Shown in pieces: positions 53,012 to 62,247 of a DNA stretch of 64,000 bases. The stretch's first letter is position 1, and every line of letters starts with the position of its first letter. The position numbers and the translations under genes are program-made. The notes beneath the pieces are model-generated. The model was not told where the DNA came from. It made no database searches and saw nothing but the letters and a program-made list of their open reading frames with translations. The DNA is from a delta proteobacterium ML8_F1. Lineage in GTDB: Bacteria > Bacillota > Clostridia > Peptostreptococcales > Acidaminobacteraceae. The stretch covers positions 77,008 through 141,007 of the forward strand of contig LQBE01000015.1 of the NCBI GenBank assembly GCA_002029975.1, in the 5' to 3' direction.

Positions 53012-53431
53012 GTGGAGATTTACCTGGGCGGCGGATGTTTCTGGGAACTGCAGAACCGGCTCGACCAGCTCGAAGGTGTGATGATGACAGTGGCGGGCTA
53101 TATGAAGGATGCCCAGGGCTGGGTTGAAGTGGTGAAGGTGGCATATCAAATGCCTCTGGAGGAACTCCTCCGCTGCTATTTTGCCTGCCATGATCCCACA
53201 AGCTACAACCGGCAGGGGATGGCCGTGGGGTATGCCTACCGTTCCGCCATCTACTGGGAAGAGCCCCTTCAAAGAGAAATGGCGCTCAAGGTCAAGGCGG
53301 ATCTTGACACCGGAAGACCGCCACTGACAGAGGTCCTTGAAGTCACAGAATTTGTCGAAGCGCCCGAAGAGGAAAACAGACTCTATGAAAAAAAGGGAAT
53401 TTCACTGAAATTGCCTGAAATCTGCAAATAA
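53012..53431 (+). CDS. MsrA-like protein, divergent and short
   Basis: 139 residues. It has the MsrA active motif GGCFW with cysteine C9, and later VEVVKVAYQM, HDPTSYNRQG and YAYRSAIYW, all at the right order. Two usually conserved spots differ: the E in GCFWxxE is Q14, and the Asp of the GNDxGTQYRS region is Ala (GMAVGYAYRS). So methionine sulfoxide reductase activity is uncertain. The start is GTG 53012, after AAGGAGG at 9 bases. It is cotranscribed with the DsrE-like gene (14-base gap). Confidence 0.75.
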   Translation: MEIYLGGGCFWELQNRLDQLEGVMMTVAGYMKDAQGWVEVVKVAYQMPLEELLRCYFACHDPTSYNRQGMAVGYAYRSAIYWEEPLQREMALKVKADLDTGRPPLTEVLEVTEFVEAPEEENRLYEKKGISLKLPEICK

Positions 53432-53434
53432 TCA

Positions 53435-53462
53435 TTGAAATAACAGGCCCATGTGATACGAT
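53435..53462 (+). promoter_or_regulatory. possible promoter of the polyamine operon
   Basis: TTGAAA (53435-53440) and TACGAT (53457-53462) are 16 bases apart. ATGT/ACAT flank the -10 region as a short inverted repeat. Confidence 0.4.
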
Positions 53463-53496
53463 ACATGTGCAAAATACTGAATGGGGAGTTTTGACT

Positions 53497-54948
53497 ATGT
53501 TGAATCAATCTAGAATGCCCCTGATTGAAGCCCTGGAAAGTTATGATCGGGAAAAAGTCATCCCCTTCGACGTGCCGGGACACAAGCACGGGAAGGGACT
53601 TGACGGTTTTCATCAATTTTTGAAACACTACGGTATGACCCTGGATGTCAATTCCATGAAATCCCTGGATATTATCAGCAATCCCACCTCGGTGATCAAG
53701 GAGGCGGAAGAACTCCTGGCCCGGGCCTACGGGGGGGATTATTCCTTTTTCATGATTGGCGGCACCACGGCAGCGGTCCAGGCCATGATCATGGCCGGTG
53801 TCAAGCCGGGTGAAAAAATCATACTGCCGAGAAATGCGCACAAATCGGCTCTGAACGGTCTGATTCTCAGCGGTGCAGTACCCGTGTACATCCAGCCCAC
53901 TATCAATGAAAAACTCGGCATTGCCATGGGAATCACCCGGGAAAGTCTTGAAAGGGCTCTTGATGAAAATCCCGATGCCAAGGCGGTTTTCATCATCAAT
54001 CCCACCTACTATGGCTTTACGTCGGATCTTGCTGTTTTGACGGAGCTGGCCCATTCCAGGGGAGTCCTGGTCCTGGCCGACGAGGCCCACGGGGCGCATT
54101 TTCCCTTCAATCCCCAGATGCCCCTGAGCGCCATGAAGGCGGGGTGTGATATCTCATCGGTTTCTCTGCACAAGACAGGAGGGTCGCTGACCCAGAGCTC
54201 AGCCCTCATCATGAGGGAGAATCCCTATGTTTCCTACCCCCATATGCGGGGGACCATCAATCTGTCCCTGACCACCAGTGCCTCCTATCTCCTGATGGGA
54301 AGTCTGGATTACGCCAGACAAACCCTGGTCACCAGGGGGGAGAAGATTCTAGGGGACTTGCTTGGGACCGTCAGGATATACCGGGAAAAAATCAACCGGA
54401 TTCCGGGAATGTATGCCTTTGCCAGGGAGGTGCTGGACGGCAACGGCGCCATGGATTTCGACGAGACCAAGCTCACCATCAATCTTGGGGAACTGAAGCT
54501 CACAGGCTATGAGGTCTATGACCTTCTCAGGGAGCGCTACCACATCCAGGCGGAGCTTGCCGATGACCACAACGTGCTTTTTATCCTGAGTCTCGGTGAC
54601 GATGAAGAGTCCCTCGAACCCCTCTATCAGGCGCTCAAGGCAATCGGGGAGGAATATCACGGAGGCAATAAATTCAACTTCATCAAGCGGATGAAGAATC
54701 CAGAGGGGATTGTATCCCCTAGAAATGCCTATTATGCCAATAAAAAAAGCCTCCCCCTCGATGAGGTGGTGGGCGAGGTCAGTGGAGAATCCATCATGGT
54801 CTATCCTCCGGGCATTCCCATTATCGCCCCGGGGGAGCGGTTCAGCCAGGAGATTGTGGATTACATCAAATTCCTGAAAAAGCAGAAGGCCATGATGACG
54901 GGTCCCGAGGACAACAGTTTAAGTCAGATCAAAGTACTGGGAATGTAG
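53497..54948 (+). CDS. speA: arginine decarboxylase (aspartate aminotransferase fold)
   Basis: PLP enzyme of 483 residues, in the Orn/Lys/Arg decarboxylase group of Bacillus SpeA. Marks: FDVPGHKHGKGL, LFMIGGTTAAVQAMIM-like GG loop, HKSALNGLILSGA, DEAHGAHFPF, and SVSLHKTGGSLTQSS with the PLP lysine K226. The C-terminal PPGIPIIAPGE is conserved. The next genes, speE and speB, fix arginine as substrate by context, since agmatinase follows. ATG 53497 has GGGGAG 8 bases upstream; a GTG at 53467 has none. Confidence 0.92.
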   Translation: MLNQSRMPLIEALESYDREKVIPFDVPGHKHGKGLDGFHQFLKHYGMTLDVNSMKSLDIISNPTSVIKEAEELLARAYGGDYSFFMIGGTTAAVQAMIMAGVKPGEKIILPRNAHKSALNGLILSGAVPVYIQPTINEKLGIAMGITRESLERALDENPDAKAVFIINPTYYGFTSDLAVLTELAHSRGVLVLADEAHGAHFPFNPQMPLSAMKAGCDISSVSLHKTGGSLTQSSALIMRENPYVSYPHMRGTINLSLTTSASYLLMGSLDYARQTLVTRGEKILGDLLGTVRIYREKINRIPGMYAFAREVLDGNGAMDFDETKLTINLGELKLTGYEVYDLLRERYHIQAELADDHNVLFILSLGDDEESLEPLYQALKAIGEEYHGGNKFNFIKRMKNPEGIVSPRNAYYANKKSLPLDEVVGEVSGESIMVYPPGIPIIAPGERFSQEIVDYIKFLKKQKAMMTGPEDNSLSQIKVLGM

Positions 54949-54963
54949 GAGGTGCAGTTTATT

Positions 54964-55806
54964 ATGGAAATGTGGTATACAGAAGAGCATCGAAAAGGGG
55001 TCAGGTGGTCCCTGAAGGTAAAGGAGTCTGTCTACACCGCTCAGAGTGAATTTCAACGCATCGATATTTTTGACACCTGTGATTTCGGCCGGGTCATGAC
55101 CCTTGACGGGTTGATGATGGTCAATGAAAAGGATGAATTCATCTATCATGAAATGATTGTCCATGTGGCCATGGCCACAAACCCCGCCATCAAGAGGGTT
55201 CTGGTCATCGGCGGTGGTGACGGCGGCACGGTCAGAGAACTGGTGCGGTACCCCGCCATAGAAAAAATCGACATGGTCGAGATTGACGAAATGGTGGTTA
55301 CTGCAGCTAGAGAATTCCTTCCCTACACCTCCGGGGGTCTGGAGGATGAGCGGGTCACCCTCCATTTCAAGGACGGCATTGAATTTGTCCGGGGTCTCAA
55401 GGGGGCCTACGACCTGATTTTAGTGGATTCCACAGATCCCATCGGACCCGGAGAAGGCCTCTTCACCCATGCCTTCTATACGGACTGCTTTGAGGCCCTG
55501 GGCGATCAGGGAATTCTGATCAACCAGAAGGAAAGTCCCTTTTACGAGCATACCGCCCGGGAAATGAAGCGCTCCCATGAGAAAATCATCAGGATTTTCC
55601 CTGTGGTCAAGACCTATCAGTACCATATGCCCAGTTATCCTTCAGGGCACTGGCTTTTTGGCTTTGCCTCAAAGGGCCTGAATCCCGGGGAGTTTGACAG
55701 GGAGGCCTGGGAGGCTTTGGGAATTGCCACCAGGTATTACAATCCAGAGATTCACAAAGGGGCTTTTATGCTGCCCACCTATGTGGAGGAGATGCTGAGT
55801 GAATAG
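54964..55806 (+). CDS. speE: spermidine synthase
   Basis: 280 residues. Transfers the aminopropyl group from decarboxylated S-adenosylmethionine to putrescine. Motifs: MWYTEEHRKGVRWSLKV at the start, VLVIGGGDGGTVREL (nucleotide loop), VEIDEMVV, and LVDSTDPIGPGEGLF with the catalytic Asp region. ATG 54964 follows AGGAGGTG; the upstream GTG (54952) lies inside that ribosome site. It overlaps speB by 8 bases. S-adenosylmethionine decarboxylase is not in the window. Confidence 0.95.
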   Translation: MEMWYTEEHRKGVRWSLKVKESVYTAQSEFQRIDIFDTCDFGRVMTLDGLMMVNEKDEFIYHEMIVHVAMATNPAIKRVLVIGGGDGGTVRELVRYPAIEKIDMVEIDEMVVTAAREFLPYTSGGLEDERVTLHFKDGIEFVRGLKGAYDLILVDSTDPIGPGEGLFTHAFYTDCFEALGDQGILINQKESPFYEHTAREMKRSHEKIIRIFPVVKTYQYHMPSYPSGHWLFGFASKGLNPGEFDREAWEALGIATRYYNPEIHKGAFMLPTYVEEMLSE

Positions 55807-56653
55807 GAATATCATGACTTTCATGGGGGCTGAGGCGGACTATGAAGCGGCGGATATCGTGCTCTTCGGAGCCCCTTTTGACGGGACGACCTCATTCAGG
55901 CCGGGAACCCGGTTCGCCCCGGATGTGATTCGAAGGGAATCCTACGGGATTGAGACCTACAGTCCCCTCCTGGACCGGGACCTGGAGGACTGTGCCATTG
56001 CCGATATCGGGAATCTGGATTTTCCCTTCGGCAACACGGAAAAGGTGCTCGGGCGCATTGAAGAGACGGTAGATAAAATCCTTTCTGATAAAAAGATTCC
56101 CCTCCTTGTGGGAGGGGAACACCTGGTCAGTCTCGGGGCCATCCGCAGTGCCGTGAGACATCACGAAAATCTCAGAATCATTCACCTGGACGCCCATGGA
56201 GACCTCAGGGAGGACTACCTGGGAGAAATTCTTTCCCATGCCACGGTGATGCGCCGGGCGTATGATCTTGTGGGGGAAAAGCGAATCTACCAGTTTGGAA
56301 TCCGTTCAGGTCCCAGGGAGGAATTCGCCTTTGCCAGGGAGCACACTTTTTTCCATCCCTTCAGCCTTGAGGGGATTGAACAGTATCTGCCGGCACTGAG
56401 AGAGGTTCCCGTCTATTTGAGCATCGATCTGGATGTCCTTGATCCCGGGGTTTTTCCCGGAACCGGGACACCGGAGCCTGACGGCGCTTCCGTGGGGGAA
56501 CTGATCGGATTCATTCACAAACTCAAGGGTCTCTCAATCATCGGGGCGGATGTGGTGGAGCTTTCACCCACCTATGACCCTTCGGGAATCTCGAGTGCCG
56601 CCGCAGTCAAGGTGCTCAGAGAACTGATGCTGGTTCTGGGGGAAGAGAACTGA
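55799..56653 (+). CDS. speB: agmatinase
   Basis: 284 residues, ureohydrolase family; agmatine to putrescine and urea. The binuclear Mn ligands are in GGEHLVSLG, LDAHGDLRED and SIDLDVLDP. PGTRFAPDVIRRESYGIETYSP in the N-terminal part is agmatinase-like. GTG 55799 has GGAGGAG exactly 7 bases upstream and overlaps speE. Completes the arginine to spermidine set. Confidence 0.95.
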   Translation: MNRNIMTFMGAEADYEAADIVLFGAPFDGTTSFRPGTRFAPDVIRRESYGIETYSPLLDRDLEDCAIADIGNLDFPFGNTEKVLGRIEETVDKILSDKKIPLLVGGEHLVSLGAIRSAVRHHENLRIIHLDAHGDLREDYLGEILSHATVMRRAYDLVGEKRIYQFGIRSGPREEFAFAREHTFFHPFSLEGIEQYLPALREVPVYLSIDLDVLDPGVFPGTGTPEPDGASVGELIGFIHKLKGLSIIGADVVELSPTYDPSGISSAAAVKVLRELMLVLGEEN

Positions 56654-56659
56654 AGCCAT

Positions 56660-56690
56660 AAGTGTTATTACTTTAACAACACTTGTTTTC
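56660..56690 (+). terminator. terminator after speB
   Basis: AAGTGTTATT (56660-56669) pairs with AACAACACTT (56675-56684) apart from one mismatch, followed by GTTTTC. Weak T run. Confidence 0.5.
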
Positions 56691-56699
56691 CGGGCAGCC

Positions 56700-56730
56700 T
56701 TGAGGTAACATGTATATATAAGTTTATAGT
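56700..56730 (+). promoter_or_regulatory. possible promoter of the gcv operon
   Basis: TTGAGG (56700-56705) and TATAGT (56725-56730), spacing 19, just before the riboswitch. Spacing is long; the TA-rich tract at 56711-56720 is an alternative -10. Confidence 0.35.
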
Positions 56731-56742
56731 GGGTCAGATGAA

Positions 56743-56953
56743 TTTACTGCGAGATATCTCGAGGTACGGGATAGCCGAAGAGGCAATGAGACAAGCCTAG
56801 CCCGCTGTTTCAGAATCTTTCAGGCCACAGGTAGCAGTAAAGGATGAAACTCTGAAGAGACTACTCCCGGGAAACGGAGTGGCGCCGAAGGGGACGAAAG
56901 CTCTCAGGCAAAAGAACAGGGATGTTGGCGGCGTGATTGTCGTGCCAACATCC
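56743..56953 (+). promoter_or_regulatory. tandem glycine riboswitch with terminator platform
   Basis: Aptamer 1 is closed by TTTACTGC (56743-56750) and GCAGTAAA (56834-56841) and has the core GCCGAAGAGGCAA and TCTTTCAGGCCACAGG. Aptamer 2 is closed by CTCTG (56850-56854) and CAGGG (56917-56921) with GCGCCGAAGGGG and GCTCTCAGGCAAAAG. The linker between them is about 8 bases, as in known tandem glycine riboswitches. The terminator left arm starts at 56920, inside the P1 strand of aptamer 2, so glycine binding should prevent termination (ON switch). This fits control of glycine cleavage genes. Confidence 0.95.
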
Positions 56954-56966
56954 TATTTTATTTTTT
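56920..56966 (+). terminator. riboswitch-controlled terminator
   Basis: GGATGTTGGC (56920-56929) pairs perfectly with GCCAACATCC (56944-56953), then TATTTTATTTTTT. It shares two bases with the 3' strand of aptamer 2 P1. Confidence 0.9.
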
Positions 56967-56981
56967 GAAAGGAGGATTTTT

Positions 56982-58088
56982 ATGTCAGAACTCAAAAGAA
57001 CAGCGCTCTATGAATCCCATGTCAAGTGGGGTGGAAAAATCATCGATTTTGCCGGATGGGAATTGCCGGTGCAGTATGAGGGTCTGGTTCCGGAGCATCA
57101 TGCGGTGAGGCAGCAGGCAGGTCTTTTTGATGTATCCCATATGGGAGAGGTTTCAGTCAAAGGAAGCCAGGCCACGGATTTTGTCCAGTACCTTGTGACC
57201 AATGATGTGAAGTCCATGGCGAAGGAGCAGGTGATCTATGCCCAGATGTGCTACGAAAACGGCGGCATTGTCGACGACCTGCTGGTGTACAAGTTTGACA
57301 ACAACGAGTATTTTCTCGTTATCAATGCCAGCAATGTGGACAAGGATTTTGCCTGGATGCAGCAGGTTGCCGCGGATTTCGAGGTGGATTTGGTCAACCA
57401 GAGCCCTGATTTTTCAGAACTGGCCCTTCAAGGACCCAGGGCCCAGGAAATTCTCCAGCTGCTGACGGATACGGATCTCAGTGAAGTCAAATTCTTTTTC
57501 CTGAAAAGAGATGTCGTCATTGATGGTGTCAAGGCCTTGATTTCCAGAACCGGCTATACCGGTGAGGATGGATTTGAAATATACGTGGATCATCAGGGAG
57601 CTCCAAAACTCTGGGAGAGTATTCTCAAGGCTGGAGAACCCTTCGGCATCAAGCCTGCAGGCCTGGGAGCCAGAGACACCCTGAGATTCGAGGCCGCCCT
57701 CCCTCTCTACGGTCAGGAGATTGACAAGGACATCACGCCACTGGAGGCCGGTCTGGGTTTTTTTGTCAGCCTGGACAACGATGACTTTGTGGGTCGGGAT
57801 GCTTTGTTGAAGCAAAAGGCAGAGGGGCTTCAAAGAAAGCTTGTCGGGTTTGAAATGTTGGGAAAAGGGATTCCCCGCCACGATTACAGGGTACTGAAGG
57901 ATGGTAGGGATATCGGCTTTGTCACCACTGGATACAAATCGCCGACCCTTGAGCGCACCATCGGCTTTGCCATGGTGGATATCGCCTACAGTGCGCTGGG
58001 AACCACCTTTGACATTGAAATCAGAGGCAAGGCTTCCCCCGCCGAAGTGGTCAAGAAGCGGTTTTATCAAAAGCAATATAAAAAATAA
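56982..58088 (+). CDS. gcvT: glycine cleavage system T protein (aminomethyltransferase)
   Basis: 368 residues. Transfers the methylene group from the lipoyl arm of GcvH to tetrahydrofolate, releasing ammonia. Motifs: [61 protein letters not shown] and [20 protein letters not shown] 56982 has AAGGAGG at the right distance; the open frame upstream runs through the terminator. First gene of gcvT-H-PA-PB, under the glycine riboswitch. Confidence 0.97.
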   Translation: MSELKRTALYESHVKWGGKIIDFAGWELPVQYEGLVPEHHAVRQQAGLFDVSHMGEVSVKGSQATDFVQYLVTNDVKSMAKEQVIYAQMCYENGGIVDDLLVYKFDNNEYFLVINASNVDKDFAWMQQVAADFEVDLVNQSPDFSELALQGPRAQEILQLLTDTDLSEVKFFFLKRDVVIDGVKALISRTGYTGEDGFEIYVDHQGAPKLWESILKAGEPFGIKPAGLGARDTLRFEAALPLYGQEIDKDITPLEAGLGFFVSLDNDDFVGRDALLKQKAEGLQRKLVGFEMLGKGIPRHDYRVLKDGRDIGFVTTGYKSPTLERTIGFAMVDIAYSALGTTFDIEIRGKASPAEVVKKRFYQKQYKK

Positions 58089-58108
58089 TTGTTCAGGAGG
58101 GATTTCAA

Positions 58109-58492
58109 ATGAAAGTATTAGAGGGTTTACTGTATTCTGAGGATCATGAATGGGTCAAGGTTGAGGGAAATGTAGCGACTATCGGCATCAGTGATTTCGC
58201 CCAGCATCAACTGGGAGATATTGTTTTCGTGGAGTTGCCGGAGGTGGATGCTGAAATCGAAAAGGGAGATGTTTTCGGTGTCATTGAATCCGTCAAGGCG
58301 GCTTCCGATTCCTTCCTGCCGGTGGGGGGAAAGGTCATCGAAGTGAACGAGGCATTGGAAGATGAGCCGGAGCTCATCAATCAGGATGCCTATGAAAACT
58401 GGATTGTCAAGGTTGAGCTTATGGATGAAAGCGATCTTGACGGTTTGATGAGCCCTGCGGAGTACGAAGAATTCTGTAATAAGGAGGAATAA
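58109..58492 (+). CDS. gcvH: glycine cleavage system H protein
   Basis: 127 residues. Lipoyl carrier between GcvP, GcvT and the L protein. The lipoylated lysine is K63 in [16 protein letters not shown]. The N-terminus [20 protein letters not shown] and the C-terminal [11 protein letters not shown] are standard. AGGAGG precedes the ATG. lpd (L protein) is not in the window. Confidence 0.98.
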   Translation: MKVLEGLLYSEDHEWVKVEGNVATIGISDFAQHQLGDIVFVELPEVDAEIEKGDVFGVIESVKAASDSFLPVGGKVIEVNEALEDEPELINQDAYENWIVKVELMDESDLDGLMSPAEYEEFCNKEE

Positions 58493-58493
58493 A

Positions 58494-59831
58494 ATGTTTC
58501 GGTATATTCCCAACGGCGATGAAGACCGCCGCAACATGATGGACTATCTGGGAATCAAGGCGATTGATGAGCTTTTCACAGACATCCCGGAACCCCTGAA
58601 ATTCAAGGGAGAACTGAAACTTGACGCCTCAAAGTCCGAAATCGAGGTCCTGGAGTACTTCGAGGAAAAGGCCAGGGCAAACTGCAATTTGACCCAGCTG
58701 ACCTCTTTTCTGGGCGCGGGGGTTTATGACCACTATATTCCCGGCATTATCAAACACATGGCCGGACGGGGGGAGTTCTACACCGCCTACACCCCCTACC
58801 AGCCTGAAATCAGCCAGGGCACCCTGCAGGTGATATTTGAGTATCAGAGTATGATTTGTGATCTGACGGGTCTGGATGTCAGCAATGCCTCCATGTACGA
58901 TGGTCCCACAGCGGCAGCTGAGGCCCTGCTCATGGCGACGACTCAGAAGAAAAAGGAAAAAATCATCCTGGCCAGTGCCATCAGTCCTGAAATCCGCCAG
59001 GTGGTGGACACCTATATGAAGTACCGGGACATCGAAGTGGTGACCATCAAGGAAAAAGAGGGCCTTGTGGATTTTGAGGACCTTGAGGCAAAGCTCGACG
59101 GGGATGCGGCGGCGGTGCTGGTTCAAAGTCCCAATTTCTATGGTCTGGTTGAGGATGTTCAAAGAGTCAGTGAACTGGCTCACGGACAAAAGGCGCTTTC
59201 CATAGCCTATGTGGACCCCATCAGTCTGGGCATTCTCAAATCCCCCGGTGAAGCCGGCGTGGACATAGCGGTAGGAGATGGCCAGTCCCTTGGCAACGGT
59301 TCCAACCTGGGAGGGCCCTATTTGGGATTCCTGGCCACCACCGACAAGCTGGTGAGAAAAATGCCCGGTCGGATTGTAGGACAAACCGTGGATGTGGATG
59401 GCAAGCGGTCCTGGGTTCTGACCCTTCAGGCCAGAGAGCAGCACATCCGCCGTTACAAGGCAACGTCCAACATCTGCTCCAATCAGGGACTCAATGCCTT
59501 GATTGCTTCAATCTACATGACGACTCTTGGAAAGGAAGGCATAAAAGAGGTGGCCGCGAGCAGTCTGCAAAAGGCCCATTACGCCTATGACAAACTGCTG
59601 GCTACCGGCAGATTCAAGCCGGCCTTCAAGGGTCCCTTCTTCAAGGAGTTTGTGCTCCTGGCTGATGTGGAGCCGGAAGTCATCAATAAAAAACTGCTTG
59701 AAAACAATATTCTTGGAGGCTATGACCTCTCCAAGGCCTGCGGCCTGGAAAGAGGCATCATGTTTGCCGTTACTGAAAAAAGAACCAAGGCAGAAATCGA
59801 CCGACTGGCTGAACTCCTGGAGGTGATGTAG
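58494..59831 (+). CDS. gcvPA: glycine dehydrogenase (decarboxylating) subunit 1
   Basis: 445 residues, the N-terminal half of the P protein as a separate subunit, the usual form in Gram-positive bacteria and archaea. Motifs: FRYIPNGDEDRRNMMDYLGI, FLGAGVYDHYIPGIIKHM, YTPYQPEISQGTLQVIFEYQ, and TSNICSNQGLNALIASIYM near the end. It has lost the PLP lysine, as expected for this half. It is separated from gcvH by a single base and its stop abuts gcvPB. Confidence 0.97.
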   Translation: MFRYIPNGDEDRRNMMDYLGIKAIDELFTDIPEPLKFKGELKLDASKSEIEVLEYFEEKARANCNLTQLTSFLGAGVYDHYIPGIIKHMAGRGEFYTAYTPYQPEISQGTLQVIFEYQSMICDLTGLDVSNASMYDGPTAAAEALLMATTQKKKEKIILASAISPEIRQVVDTYMKYRDIEVVTIKEKEGLVDFEDLEAKLDGDAAAVLVQSPNFYGLVEDVQRVSELAHGQKALSIAYVDPISLGILKSPGEAGVDIAVGDGQSLGNGSNLGGPYLGFLATTDKLVRKMPGRIVGQTVDVDGKRSWVLTLQAREQHIRRYKATSNICSNQGLNALIASIYMTTLGKEGIKEVAASSLQKAHYAYDKLLATGRFKPAFKGPFFKEFVLLADVEPEVINKKLLENNILGGYDLSKACGLERGIMFAVTEKRTKAEIDRLAELLEVM

Positions 59832-61307
59832 ATGAGAAAATACGATAAAGTAATCTATGAGGTCTCGCGACCGGGAAGAAAAGCCTACAGACTGCCGGAA
59901 CTGGACATTGAAGCCAAGGCTGTTGAATCCCTGATTCCTGAAAACCTATTGAGAAAAGAGGCGGCATCCCTTCCCGAGGTCAGCGAGGTGGATGTCATTC
60001 GCCACTATGTCAATCTTTCCAACAAGAACTACGGCGTGGATACAGGATTTTACCCCCTGGGCTCCTGTACAATGAAATACAATCCCAAAATCAATGAAGA
60101 CGTGGCGGCAATGCCGGGTCTGAGTCAACTGCATCCCTATCAGCCGGAGGAAACCCTTCAGGGTTCCCTGGAAATCATGTACGAGCTTCAAAAGGCATTG
60201 GCTGAAATCGGCGGAATGGATGAGACCACCCTGCAGCCGGCAGCCGGGGCCCATGGAGAGCTGACGGGTATTCTGATTATTAAGGCCTATCACCAGATGA
60301 AGGGGGATTTCCATCGCAACAAGATCATCACCCCGGATTCTTCCCATGGAACCAATCCCGCCACCGTGGCCACTGCCGGCTACGAACTGGTTGAAATACC
60401 CTCCAACAGCGATGGCTCGGTCAATATTGAAGCCCTCAAAGAGGCCATTGATGAGAATCTTGCGGGACTGATGCTGACTAATCCAAGCACCCTGGGACTT
60501 TTTGAAACCCAGATTGGCGAGATTGCCAGGCTCATCCATGAAAACGGTGGCCTGCTCTATTACGACGGGGCCAATATGAATGCCATCATGGGCAAATCCC
60601 GTCCGGGAGACATGGGATTCGACGTGATGCACTACAATCTTCACAAGACCTTCTCCACGCCCCACGGCGGCGGCGGTCCAGGCAGTGGCGCAGTGGCGGT
60701 CAAGTCCCATCTTGCCAGATTCCTGCCCAGGCCCATGGTCGTGAAGACCGACAGCGGCTATGCCTTTGACTATGACCGGCCGGATTCCATCGGGAAAATC
60801 AAGGGATTCTACGGCAACTACGGGATTCTGCTCAGGGCCTATACCTATATCAAGACCATGGGTAGAGATGGGTTGAAATACGCTTCTGAAACTGCGGTGC
60901 TCAATGCCAATTACATGATGCATCAGTTGAAGGAGGACTATAAGCTGCCAATGAACCAGGTCTGCAAGCACGAATTCGTCCTTGACGGCCTGAAAGTGGA
61001 TGAACTCTCGGGAATCAGGACTCTGGACGTGGCCAAACGGCTCCTGGACTACGGCTATCATCCTCCCACTGTGTACTTCCCGCTGATTATCCATGAAGCC
61101 ATTATGATTGAGCCTACGGAGACTGAATCCAAGGAAACCCTGGATGAATTTATCGAGGCCATGAAGGCCATTGCCAAGGAAGCGAAGGAGGATCCGGAGC
61201 TTCTGAAGAACGCTCCCTACAATACGCCCGTAAGACGGGTTAACGAGGTGCTCGCCGCCAAACAGCTGATTCTCAAATACAAGGATTCCCTGGAAAAAGC
61301 AAAATAG
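59832..61307 (+). CDS. gcvPB: glycine dehydrogenase (decarboxylating) subunit 2
   Basis: 491 residues, PLP-carrying half. The PLP lysine is K272 in [18 protein letters not shown]. Other marks: [43 protein letters not shown] and [11 protein letters not shown]. Forms an alpha2beta2 complex with GcvPA and releases CO2 from glycine. AGGTG is 4 bases upstream of the ATG, inside the end of gcvPA. Confidence 0.97.
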   Translation: MRKYDKVIYEVSRPGRKAYRLPELDIEAKAVESLIPENLLRKEAASLPEVSEVDVIRHYVNLSNKNYGVDTGFYPLGSCTMKYNPKINEDVAAMPGLSQLHPYQPEETLQGSLEIMYELQKALAEIGGMDETTLQPAAGAHGELTGILIIKAYHQMKGDFHRNKIITPDSSHGTNPATVATAGYELVEIPSNSDGSVNIEALKEAIDENLAGLMLTNPSTLGLFETQIGEIARLIHENGGLLYYDGANMNAIMGKSRPGDMGFDVMHYNLHKTFSTPHGGGGPGSGAVAVKSHLARFLPRPMVVKTDSGYAFDYDRPDSIGKIKGFYGNYGILLRAYTYIKTMGRDGLKYASETAVLNANYMMHQLKEDYKLPMNQVCKHEFVLDGLKVDELSGIRTLDVAKRLLDYGYHPPTVYFPLIIHEAIMIEPTETESKETLDEFIEAMKAIAKEAKEDPELLKNAPYNTPVRRVNEVLAAKQLILKYKDSLEKAK

Positions 61308-61328
61308 TTCCATATGATACATGATGAT

Positions 61329-61357
61329 TTAAGGGTGTTGAAAGATGACACCCTTAA
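61329..61357 (+). terminator. hairpin between gcvPB and folD
   Basis: TTAAGGGTGT (61329-61338) pairs perfectly with ACACCCTTAA (61348-61357), loop 9. No T run follows, so it may weaken rather than stop transcription, or stabilise the mRNA end of the gcv genes. Confidence 0.5.
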
Positions 61358-61361
61358 TGAC

Positions 61362-61370
61362 TGATACAAT
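61362..61370 (+). promoter_or_regulatory. possible extended -10 promoter of folD
   Basis: TGATACAAT (61362-61370) has the TGn extension and a 5 of 6 -10 box, 25 bases before the folD start. No clear -35. It would allow folD-fhs expression without glycine. Confidence 0.35.
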
Positions 61371-61395
61371 GAAAATCAAGATGGGGGTGGTCTGA

Positions 61396-62247
61396 TTGAA
61401 ACTGATTGACGGCAAGGCGATTGCTTTGAAAATGAAGGAAGACATTAAAAGAGAGACCAGTGAACTCAAGGAAAAAGGCATTGTTCCGGGTTTGGCGGTG
61501 GTGATAGTGGGAAACAATCCCGCCTCTGAGACCTATGTGAATTCCAAGGAGAAAGCTGCCAAGAGTCTCGGCTTTTATTCTGTCAAGAAGGAACTGGATG
61601 CAGGGGTGAAGGAGGAGGAACTCCTCCAACTCGTAGGGGAGCTCAATAAGGACCCGCTGATCCACGGAATTCTTGTCCAATTGCCCCTGCCGGAGCACAT
61701 CGACTCCAAGAAAATTTTGAACAGCATTGATATCACCAAGGATGTGGATGGCTTTCATCCCGAAAATATCGGGAAAATGATTATCGGTGACGAGGCCTTC
61801 CTGCCCTGTACGCCCAACGGCATTGTCAAAATGCTGGAATACGAGGGGGTTGATATCAGGGGCAAGCATGCCGTAGTCCTCGGACGCAGCAATATTGTGG
61901 GCAAACCCATGGCCGCCCTGCTTTTGGAAAAGGACGCCACAGTCACGGTGTGCCATTCGAAAACACAGGACCTGGCGGCTATCACTGCCACGGCGGACAT
62001 ACTTGTGGCGGCGGTAGGAATTCCCAATTATGTGACACCTGATATGGTGAAGGAAGGTGCCGTGGTGATTGATGTGGGAATCAATCGCATTGAGGGCAGA
62101 CTTGTGGGTGATGTGGATTTTGAAAGGGTCAAGGACAAAACCTCGCTCATCACACCAGTGCCCGGAGGTGTCGGCCCCATGACCATTACCATGCTGATGT
62201 ACAACACGATTGAAAGTGCCAAGAGGAAAAGGGGAGATTTAAAATGA
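61396..62247 (+). CDS. folD: methylenetetrahydrofolate dehydrogenase / methenyltetrahydrofolate cyclohydrolase
   Basis: 283 residues. Interconverts 5,10-methylene-, 5,10-methenyl- and 10-formyl-tetrahydrofolate. Marks: [13 protein letters not shown] with the catalytic lysine, [43 protein letters not shown] and [18 protein letters not shown] 61396 after GGGGGTGG. Its stop TGA overlaps the fhs ATG. Takes up the methylene group made by GcvT. Confidence 0.97.
   Translation: MKLIDGKAIALKMKEDIKRETSELKEKGIVPGLAVVIVGNNPASETYVNSKEKAAKSLGFYSVKKELDAGVKEEELLQLVGELNKDPLIHGILVQLPLPEHIDSKKILNSIDITKDVDGFHPENIGKMIIGDEAFLPCTPNGIVKMLEYEGVDIRGKHAVVLGRSNIVGKPMAALLLEKDATVTVCHSKTQDLAAITATADILVAAVGIPNYVTPDMVKEGAVVIDVGINRIEGRLVGDVDFERVKDKTSLITPVPGGVGPMTITMLMYNTIESAKRKRGDLK

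Noticed and set aside
59946..61322. Long minus-strand open frame (458 codons) opposite gcvPB
   Set aside because: It mirrors a clear conserved gene; its translation shows no family and no ribosome site. The same holds for the 471-codon minus frame 17871-19286 opposite the ppx-like gene.
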